In this document: positions 56,429-64,000 of the stretch, in pieces | Position numbering within the stretch: the first letter of the stretch is position 1 | Layout of the letters: every line of letters starts with the position of its first letter | From: Sporothrix humicola | Lineage: Eukaryota > Ascomycota > Sordariomycetes > Ophiostomatales > Ophiostomataceae | Assembly (NCBI GenBank): GCA_021396245.1 | Contig: WNYE01000023.1 | Span: 372,001 to 436,000, forward strand | Length of the DNA: 64,000 nucleotides | Reading direction: 5' to 3' | Position numbers and translations under genes: made by a program | The notes under the pieces: model-generated | What the model saw: the letters and a program-made list of their open reading frames with translations, nothing else | What the model was told of the DNA's origin: nothing | The model's database searches: none

Positions 56429-57788
56429 ATGAGCCAAGCAGGTGTGCTCAACCAGCGGGGTGAAGCGGCCGGAATTGGCCATGCGCAACAGAACCTCGAC
56501 CAGCCTTCTCAACCACACCCTGAAGCATCCAAGGAAGTGGAGGCAGAAGCAAAAGCAAAAGAAACCATATGCTACACAAGTGGCTGTCCCGAGCTGGACA
56601 GCCGGGTGTTCGGCGGCCAAGTGAACGGCGGGTTGACGGGTGGACTGGTCGGCTTGAGCTCTGAGGGCGATGTCGGCATTGTGGTAAGTCTATTGTTGCA
56701 CGCTTTTTCACTCATTGCCTCTCATCCTAATATAATGACAGATATCTCTTCAAGTGGCTATCCAACACTTACACCGGAATCCGACCGCCACGACGCGGCT
56801 GATCACCACACTACCCGTGGCCCATGTTGTTCGTCTGCTCAAGGGCGTACTGAAAGGTACTCTGAGGTCAAGTACGGGTAGCAGTGAAAACAACGAAGGA
56901 GATGACAATCGTCAAGAGAAGCACAAGCTGTCGTCTGAATCCAAGGCTTCGATTCTCAGCCGGATCCTGATCTCCCGCGTTTACGAACATGAAGATCTAC
57001 AGGCCGTCCTCAACGAACTGGAAGCTGGCTTGCCCTTTCAGCGTCTATGGTCTACTGTCAACCGCCAGCAGGAAGGTGACCGGGAGCATGAACCAGGGGC
57101 AGGGAGAGCCGGACAAGAAAACACAGGAACAGGACCTCCTGCACAACAGCCCCCCAGCATCGTTATCCTCACAGAGATGGACCACCATTTTAAGTGGATG
57201 CGTTTGCAAAGCAACGGCGGCCGCTTATACGAGCTGTATGGCCAATTGATGCGTCGCTTGAAAGCATTGGCCGCTATTCAGTCGAGTGCGCGCCCACCAG
57301 GCTCGACAAACAGGCCACTTGTATTTGTCCTTAACAGCACCCTCGTGAAGCGTCCTGAGGAAGGGCCAGCTAGAACAGCTGCGGTGGAGGACATGGAAGA
57401 CGGGCATGGAACCGCTCCACCACAAACTATCGACCAAGACGCTACGTACCGGCTTGCACTTGCTGCTCTTCAACAAGGACGTCATGTCGGCCGGCCTGCC
57501 GTGTTCCGACTGTGCTGCGACGAATTGGCACGGGCCCAGTGTATAGAGCCCCGATACAAGACGCTTCTGGACTACTACTGCAGCCTTCATGTTTGCTTGA
57601 CACGCCTTCCGGTTGAGCTCGTGGATCTGTGGGGAGGCCAACAAGGAGGCAGCACAGGCCCTGCCGACTCATCACTGTGGGTCGCGACGGTCGAAGGCGA
57701 CGAGCTCGAAATTAGCCAGAAGTCTACCAACAGGACGAGTGTTGCGTACTTATCACATGGTATCGTGCAGGATGCATCTTCCACTTGA
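56429..57788 (+). CDS. RecA-fold-like protein with degenerate nucleotide-binding site
   Basis: Two exons give 433 residues; the intron is 56684-56741, phase 0, joining GDVGIV to ISLQVAIQHL. After a ~45-residue Gln/Ala-rich start, CYTSGCPELDSRVFGGQVNG resembles the 'tGc..LD..LgGG' entry of Rad51/RecA paralogs. The strand that follows ends GLSSEGDVG where RecA proteins have the Walker A GxxxxGKT, so the P-loop Lys/Thr is absent. A hydrophobic strand at PPSIVILTEMD may be Walker B-like, and ALAAIQSSARPPGSTNRPLV precedes another core strand (FVLNSTLVKRP). From memory, similar fungal proteins are labelled P-loop NTPase-like without known function. A Rad51-paralog role in recombination is possible, but it is an inference. 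The gene ends 178 bp from the convergent acyl-CoA synthetase gene. Confidence 0.72.
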
Positions 57789-57966
57789 GCTTCACGACAA
57801 GGCGGGCATGCAGAACAATCGAAATCAGATGTGCTTTATGAAACAGAAAAAAAAAATCAACTAGATACTCTGGCTAAATCAAACATGAGCGGCATTGGGG
57901 CCGACAACACCATTCTATATACACCAGCAAACAACACAGGTCTTCTATTTTCACGCCCAGGCCACA

Positions 57967-59974
57967 CTACAGCTTGGAACCGCTCTTCCGCGCCTTGGCC
58001 TTTTCCTGGTCACGCAGCAAACGACGCAGGATCTTTCCACTTGGGCTCTTGGGGATAGCATCTATGAACTCAACACCGCCCTTGAGCCACTTGTACGGAG
58101 CCTTGTGATCCTGGACGTGCTTTGCAATCTCACGTGCCACATCGGCCTCAGGCTTGGATGCGTACTCGGGCGAGCGGACGACAAAAGCTTTGGGCACCTC
58201 GCCAGCATTGTCGTCAGGGATCTGAATAACGGCCGTGTCGGAAACAGCAGGATGCGTCAGAAGGTGGGCCTCGAGCTCGGCGGGGGCGACCTGGTGGCCC
58301 TTGACCTTGATCAGCTCCTTGATGCGATCGACGATGACGAGATGCTCGTTCCCCGAGGGGGCCTTTGTGATAATGACCTCATCGCCGGTCCGGATCCAGC
58401 GGCCATCCTCGTGGAAGACAAAGGTCTCGTTGGTGGCCTTTTCGTTGTTGAGGTAGCCAAGAACGACAGACGGCGACTGGACGAGCAGCTCGCCAGGAGT
58501 GTCGTACTGGGTGACCTCCTCGCCGTCAAAGCCAATGATCTTGGCCTTGGCGCCCGGCACCAGCGAGCCCGAGGATCTGTGATAGGTGTCGTGCTCGCTG
58601 GTTGAGCACACGACAGTAGACGTCTCCGTCATACCATAGCCCTGGCCAACAATCCACTTGGGGTAGATCTTCAACAGGTCGGCGATGGTCTCTTCACCGG
58701 TGGGTGCAGCGCCAGTGTACACGAAACGGACAGTGCTCAGATCATACTTGGAGGTGACATCCTGAGTGCGCAGCAGGCGGATGAGAATTGGCGGGACCTA
58801 GCGAGAGAGAAAGTGAGGTTAGGACTGGCGATGGACAGACACGGACGGAATTGCTACCGCAAAAACTTGAACTTACAATACGAAGCAACTGGATCTTGTA
58901 CGTCTGGATGGCGGCAAGGAAGGTCTCGAGCTCAAACTTGGGCAAGACAATAAGGGCATCGCCACGATACGTGCCGGCATGGCAAATGGGGACGAGGCCG
59001 TAGATGTGGCTAAAGGGCAGCAGGCCGATCTCGACCTGTGTGTCGATGCCCTTGAGCTTGCGGCCCACGGACTCGTACTCCTTCATCTGCATGACGTTGG
59101 CGATGACGTTGCGGTGGGAGATCATGACGGCTTTCTGGTGGAGGTCAGTATTCGGACGGAAAAAAGACAAATGCGCTGGAAGAAAAGCGCATGCCACTTA
59201 CAGGAAGACCGGATGTGCCACTGGAGTAGCAAAGGAAGGCCGGTTGGCGAGCACCCTGGCCCGTTGTCCAGTTCAGGGGAGCGAGCGCGGGCAGCTTGGA
59301 GCCCTCCGTCACGAGCTGGTCCAGAGTTGCGTGCTTGGAGGCAAGCTTCAAAGCGGCATCGGGGGCGCCGGGAACCTCGAGGATGAACACTCTGTCGTCG
59401 GGAATGTTGGCGGCGCGGGTAGCCTTGAGGGTAGTCTCCAGCAAAACTGCGCAGGTGAAGACGGCGCCGGCACCGGAGCTTGTGAGCTGGTGCTGCAGCT
59501 CGAGGGCCGAGTACGCAGCGTTGGCAGGCGTGTTGATGCCCGAAAACCGGTGGCTAGCGTACAAGCAGGTGAAGTAGTCGACGGCGTTGAGCGAAAAGGT
59601 GCAAATGACCTTGTCCCAGGGCGTGCCTTCGTTGGGCTGCCAGCCGAGGCGTTTGCTGAGGGCGCGCGCCACAAAATCGACACGCTGCTTCATCTCGGGC
59701 CATGAGAACGATCTGCCGGTGATGCCGCAGGTGTAGGGGTTGCGGCTTTGGGCGAGGGCCTTGCGACCGTATGCCTCGTTGGTCATAAACTCCTCGATCG
59801 TCACCGAATCAGGCGGGTCTGTGGCGGAAAAGTGTCAGTCAGTATTCGGCATTTTGCTGGCAGCACGACATTCTACTTCATCTGATCCCCCTCCGATCCT
59901 CCTCTGATTTCCTCCGATTGCACTGCCTTACCCATGGGCAGCTGTGGCACCCATGCTGGCGGATGGAACACCAT
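57967..59974 (-). CDS. peroxisomal acyl-CoA synthetase, 4-coumarate-CoA ligase-like
   Basis: Four exons give 582 residues. Introns are 59819-59931, 59135-59201 and 58798-58876; exon 1 encodes MVFHPPAWVPQLPM. All family motifs are present: the AMP-binding loop YSSGTSGLP|KAVMISH (split by intron 2), HIYGL, YTGAAPTGEE, YGMTETS, RWIRTGDEV, the hinge IKVKGHQVAPAELE and the catalytic Lys in PKSPSGKILRRLLRD. The C-terminus is GSKL, so SKL is a classic PTS1 signal for import into peroxisomes. The enzyme activates a carboxylic acid to the adenylate and then the CoA thioester. Fatty acids, jasmonate-like precursors, phenylpropanoid acids or a secondary-metabolite side chain are all possible; the substrate cannot be read from sequence. 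No biosynthetic cluster surrounds it, so general beta-oxidation feeding is favoured. Confidence 0.9.
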
Positions 59975-62049
59975 GGCTGCTTGTGTTGGACGTTACGCGG
60001 AAATTATGCTGGGAAAGGGCGGGTAAGAGAACGTGGGAGCGTCGCCGGTGACACAAGGTGCACGGCGAACACGAGACTCGGAGGACGCAGGCCAAAATTG
60101 CCGCCGAAAGTGCAAGGTGCAGTCGCGAGGCCGGAAGGATTCCAAAGATCTCAAAAGCCAAGAAAAGAGGCGTGAGAATGGACGCAGGAGAGAATGTGTG
60201 AGAGCAGATGAAAGGCGAAGGGTGGTTCGAGTCGGGTGAGAAGAAGGGACCGGAGAGAGAGAATTTAGAAATGCAGAGGACAAGTAAGAGAAAGAGAAGA
60301 GAAAACCGCTGAAATAAAAGAATGAGACAGAAAAAGAGGAGGCACGGAAGTTTTGCGGCGTGGTAACCTTGCTGTCGTGACCGGTTCTCTCCTCCTGAGC
60401 GGGCAACCGCAATGGAGCTTCCTTCTCCTTCTTTTCCTCTTCTCCTCTTTCACAGTGGGATAGCGTGTCTGCGCGTGTGGAGCTACAAGTTCCAGTGAGC
60501 GGAAAGTGCAAGAGCGGGATAGCGCGCCTCGGCACTTTGTGGGGTGCCCGGCGGGGAAGGAGCCTGCCTGTCTCTTGGAGAAGGCGCACGTCAAGCACCT
60601 TTGCGGTTGCCGCCTCCAGCATCCGAAGCGAAAGACTGGCACTTTGCGGATTGCAAGTGCACTGAGAATTATGAGGGGAAAAGGAAGGAGCGGTGCTGCG
60701 CCAATAACGGGCAAGCACATAATACATAACGGCTTTGAAATTTGCTGCGATAGCCGTTCTCGTTATTCTGCAGGCCTGCAAGGCATTTACTATGCACACG
60801 TTCGAGACATTTAAATCTACGAGTGCGACGTGCTTCAGTCTTCGTTTATTTCCCTGTAACCTTCCGTTTTGAACATACGGGAGGATTGTAGCTTCTTACA
60901 TAAGGTCAGATTGGTGGCCATTTGGTGTGATTCCAAACAGAAATAGAGCGGTCTCTGTATTCATATTCATTTAGTGGATCAAGACCGCAAGTGCCTTTTC
61001 TTCGGACGGACTAGCCGGCGTGAAATGAGCGTGGCAATGGCGTGTGCTCGGGGGGCTTGGGACTCGGGACGATAAAATCCAAATAAAATAAATAATGATA
61101 AATAAAACAATAAAAAAAAGACATGGTGCACGCACTTACCTGGGCACTGGGTCGCTCTTTCCTGTTCCTTGGGACCTGGCATCTATCGGCTTTCGGCTTT
61201 CGGCCGTCTTGGCTCGAGCTTACTCCAATTCCCAGGGAAAGGGCGATGGACAACCGCAGTGATGCTCACAGAGTGAGATCTTGAATGCGACATGCAGTAT
61301 AATTTGATCCAAAAAAGTGCACGACTTTTGCTATCAGGGTCTTCATGACATGCCATCAGCGAGTTGTGGCTGTAAGAATCATGTCAGGGTATACAACCAG
61401 GTTATATAATATATAACATAATACGGAGAAGGACTCTTGCGATCGATGTCTTTTTTGTCTTTTGTTCTTTTTCAAAATGGTTCACTTGTGACATCTCCTA
61501 AAATACTTCCATTTCTCCGCAAGCCTGGAAGCGTTCCTGCCCTAGATGGCGAATGGCGCCAGTGGAGAAGCGGAGATAAAGAGCTGGTGCGAGACAACAC
61601 ACGTCAGGTTAATAGTCAACCAGCTTGTGCCCTATCAGTCTGCGGCCTTTTTCCGCAGTCAATTAAATGTTCTTTTACTCAAAGTACAGGGCTGATAGGT
61701 GTGGTGTGGCTGCTTTTGTCGTTTTCCTTTTCTCTCGGCTTTCGCATTTACGATATCGCGTTAGACTTTGGCGGAGTGGGCGTTGTATCTTTGTCCTGTG
61801 GAAATAATTGATCCTCGTTTCTCTCAAACGGCAAGCAGATCTACCTTTGAAAGATGCCGTGATCTAGGATAGACTTCAAGGTTTCATTGAACGGTTTTGT
61901 TTATCCTGGATTAGGTTCTCGGATGTCGTCCTGCCTGATTTGAACTTGTGCACCAATGCCTGTAAATGCTTGAGCCTTAAATCCTGTAATATGTGTCGTA
62001 TGGTGAATATGCTATTTGTACAGTGTGCTTCGTGATACCATCCAACCCC
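59975..62049. other. intergenic region between the acyl-CoA synthetase and ATP12 genes
   Basis: The plus strand is purine-rich from ~60.15 to 60.35 kb (leader of the minus-strand synthetase gene). The remainder is the 3' flank of ATP12. An open plus-strand frame at 61437-61811 has a hydrophobic C-terminal half but no family features and is not called. Confidence 0.55.
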
Positions 62050-63327
62050 TCAGCTCACAAGCAGCATGACGCTGCCAAAGTGCCGCCGCAGGTCGGCCTG
62101 CTCGACGTCGTGCGTGTCCTCCACCTCGCCCCACTGTGCCGTCTGGAAGGCCGTCTCCATGTTGGTCGCTGCAAAGGCGTCTTCGACAGATAGGGCACCG
62201 CTGCCGTTTTCCTTGGCGACAGCCGGCGTGACGGCCGTGGGCGACCAGCCAGCCACAAACCGTGAGGCCACGACGATGCTCTTGCCGGCCAGTGTCGCCC
62301 GCTCGACGCCCGCCAGATCCCAGCCGTTCAGGCTGTCCAGCCACGCCGCCACGGCCGCACGCGTCTCTGGCGGATGCGGCTTGGGAAACAGCAGGCTGGC
62401 CTGGTCCTCGCCGCCCAGGACAGGCTCCACGACGACACCCGGCCACACGTGCGCCGCCAGATAGGCCAGGATCGGCTTGGCCGTGCGCTCCTGCAGCTGG
62501 CGCAGCGACACCTCGCCGTGGCCGGGGACGTTGCGTGTTCCGACGGCCTGCAGGCTGTCAAAATCGTCTGGCGGCGCCCAGCACAGCAGGCTGTCCGTGT
62601 CGAGGTAGCGCAGCAGGTTCTCGATGAGCGCTGTGCGCAGCGGCGTCTCTGCGCCATCAACACCAGCCGCTTTTGTCTTTTCCTCTTCCAAATCCACTGC
62701 GCGGCAAATAAGCGACATCAGCGGCATCCGATGGCCCTGTGCCGCCTGCCGCACCGACGACAGCTGGTCCCACTCGGTCGCCAGCGCGTGCGCCAGTATC
62801 TTCTTGTGCTCCGGGAACTCTAGGACCTTTTTCGTGGTTGGGTGCCGCAGCGGCCGCGAATCGAGACGGACTTCGAGATGGCCGTCTACAGGTTCGACGC
62901 GCGACGTCTTCCAGAACCGGTTGCTGTTGGGGCCGTTCAGCTTTTCCGACTGCGCTTTCCGTCGGGAGATGCGGACGGTGCGCTCCTCGGCTTCGCGGAC
63001 GAGGTCGGTGGCCTTCTTGGCGGCTTCCTTTTTGTCTTGTGCGGATGCGTTGCCGCTGCCGTTGCCGTTGCCATTGCCGTTTTGTGGAGTCGGCGGGTTG
63101 GGCGGCGGGCCCTGGCCGTACATGGGGACCACATCAGCCGTACGGGAGACGGAAGTGTGGAATGGCCGAGCGCGAGAGAAAGATGAGGGGGAGGATTGTG
63201 TCGATGCCGTGATCGGAGAGCGCTGCTGAGAACGGAATTGGCACTGAAGAGGCGCCTGGACAGCGTGTGAAGCGCGTGCGGGTGACGCAGCCGCCCCTGA
63301 GAGGCGAATCCGTGCAACAGACCGCAT
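62050..63327 (-). CDS. atp12: mitochondrial F1-ATPase assembly chaperone Atp12
   Basis: This single open frame encodes 425 residues. The first ~60 residues are Arg/Ser/Ala-rich with no acidic residues (MRSVARIRLSGAAASPARAS), a mitochondrial targeting sequence. An Asn/Gly repeat (QNGNGNGNGSGNAS) and a charged helix follow. The Atp12 domain begins near 135: RFWKTSRVEPVDGHLEVRLD, SRPLRHPTTKKVLEFPE, ALATEWDQL, HRMPLMSLICRAVD, TALIENLLRYLDTDSLLCWA, then GWDLAGVERATLAGKSIVVA. Atp12 binds the alpha subunit of F1 in the matrix and keeps it soluble until the hexamer assembles. Length and motif order match the family. There are no introns. The low-complexity insert between the presequence and the domain is longer than usual. 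Confidence 0.92.
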   Translation of the reverse strand: MRSVARIRLSGAAASPARASHAVQAPLQCQFRSQQRSPITASTQSSPSSFSRARPFHTSVSRTADVVPMYGQGPPPNPPTPQNGNGNGNGSGNASAQDKKEAAKKATDLVREAEERTVRISRRKAQSEKLNGPNSNRFWKTSRVEPVDGHLEVRLDSRPLRHPTTKKVLEFPEHKKILAHALATEWDQLSSVRQAAQGHRMPLMSLICRAVDLEEEKTKAAGVDGAETPLRTALIENLLRYLDTDSLLCWAPPDDFDSLQAVGTRNVPGHGEVSLRQLQERTAKPILAYLAAHVWPGVVVEPVLGGEDQASLLFPKPHPPETRAAVAAWLDSLNGWDLAGVERATLAGKSIVVASRFVAGWSPTAVTPAVAKENGSGALSVEDAFAATNMETAFQTAQWGEVEDTHDVEQADLRRHFGSVMLLVS

Positions 63328-63946
63328 CGTGGATTCGAATTTGGGTGTTGTTGGGTGTTGAGTGGGCAGAAGGTTGGTTGTCGAGAAAGACTGCAGGTGA
63401 GCAACTGAGGTCCCGCGATTTTTTCTTCAATTGGCGCAGGCGAGGCTAGAGCCTAAAGCCGACGATTCGCTCGGTAGCTGTGGACCCACTTTTAGCCCCC
63501 ACGATATTTCTTATCGCGATAAAAGCTGGTCGTACTACCGTTCTGTAGAACACATGAGTCCGGCATTGTCTTGGATTTTGATATACCATGATAAATAAAA
63601 GTCCTCTTGGGTCATATTCGCCGTTGAAAATTAGATATTGTTTAAACTGAATATTTCATCTATATATCTATTTATCTATCTTGGACGTTGTCGACTTTTC
63701 AAGAAAGTATCAAGCTGCCCATTGCTTTCTTTTCAAAGATAAATAAAGCAAGAATCGATTCATTACACTCTCGCTCTATACACATGAAGCTATATATACA
63801 TATACTTATGTTAAATACACGGAGTATTGTCAAACTCGTGAAATGTGTAAAAATATCTAAATACATTGGCATAAGGAAGTCCCGAAATCGCTCGATAAAG
63901 TAGTCTGATTCAACCATAGTAAAGCTCAATGGTGCCCTGAACATGT
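63328..63946. other. upstream flank of ATP12
   Basis: It is GC-balanced near the gene and AT-rich beyond 63.55 kb. It includes CACGGAGTA at 63818-63826, a near match to the 9-bp motif. No gene is seen. Confidence 0.6.
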
Positions 63947-63980
<34 letters not shown>

Positions 63981-64000
63981 CGGGGGGGGGGGCGGGGGGG
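63947..64000. repeat. terminal poly-G tract with two C interruptions
   Basis: 54 bases are G except for C at 63981 and 63993. It runs off the window end. Such a tract is alien to the surrounding AT-rich DNA and looks like a sequencing or contig-end artefact. It is not a TTAGGG telomere. Confidence 0.9.

Noticed and set aside
57967..59974. Secondary-metabolite gene cluster around the acyl-CoA synthetase
   Set aside because: Neighbours are Atp12, a RecA-like protein and Pal1. No synthase, oxidase or transporter is nearby.
63947..64000. Telomere
   Set aside because: The tract lacks the TTAGGG repeat of filamentous ascomycetes and consists of G with two C bases.

Overview
The window is nuclear DNA of a filamentous ascomycete (Pezizomycotina), most likely a Sordariomycete. 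The signs are short introns (mostly 50-230 bp) with GTAAGT/GTATGT donors and CAG/TAG acceptors, GC-rich coding exons, long pyrimidine-biased leaders, and protein families with the exon layout of that group: a casein kinase I starting MTTM, a class II PKA catalytic subunit, Pal1, Rec8 and peroxisomal acyl-CoA synthetases. The exact genus cannot be read from the sequence; a Sporothrix/Ophiostomatales-like genome is a guess.

Twelve protein genes can be supported, about one per 5.3 kb. In order: a single-pass membrane protein with an EGF-like module (-, 1.5-4.4 kb); a conserved fungal protein of unknown function (-, 11.2-13.0 kb); REC8 meiotic cohesin (+, 15.6-18.0 kb); a GRAM-TBC-EF-hand Rab GAP of the Gyp2 type (-, 18.6-22.3 kb); glutamine synthetase (-, 24.7-26.6 kb); a pkaC2-like PKA catalytic subunit (+, 34.2-35.8 kb); a tail-anchored Inp54-like phosphoinositide 5-phosphatase (-, 37.1-38.8 kb); casein kinase I (-, 41.4-42.9 kb); a Pal1-family morphology protein (+, 52.1-55.1 kb); a RecA-fold-like protein without a recognisable Walker A (+, 56.4-57.8 kb); a peroxisomal (SKL) 4-coumarate-CoA-ligase-like acyl-CoA synthetase (-, 58.0-60.0 kb); and the mitochondrial F1 assembly factor Atp12 (-, 62.1-63.3 kb). 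I rebuilt seven multi-exon genes by hand; every spliced CDS is a multiple of three and ends in one stop.

The genes are housekeeping or signalling genes, not a cluster; no shared pathway is evident. Long gene-free stretches separate them (4.4-11.2, 26.6-34.2 and 42.9-52.1 kb). These mainly look like promoter/leader DNA with strong purine/pyrimidine strand bias, plus two places that look like eroded coding sequence (14.1-15.0 kb and about 48.8-49.4 kb). No tRNA, rRNA, CRISPR array or intact mobile element was recognised.

The most notable non-gene signals are: a 9-bp motif, TACGGAGTA/TACTCCGTA, present in seven exact copies, all intergenic; arrays of GATA-factor sites upstream of and inside the glutamine synthetase gene; a terminal 54-nt nearly pure G tract that looks like a sequencing or contig-end artefact; and a 42-nt poly-A run. 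I did not find a convincing undescribed multi-gene system here.
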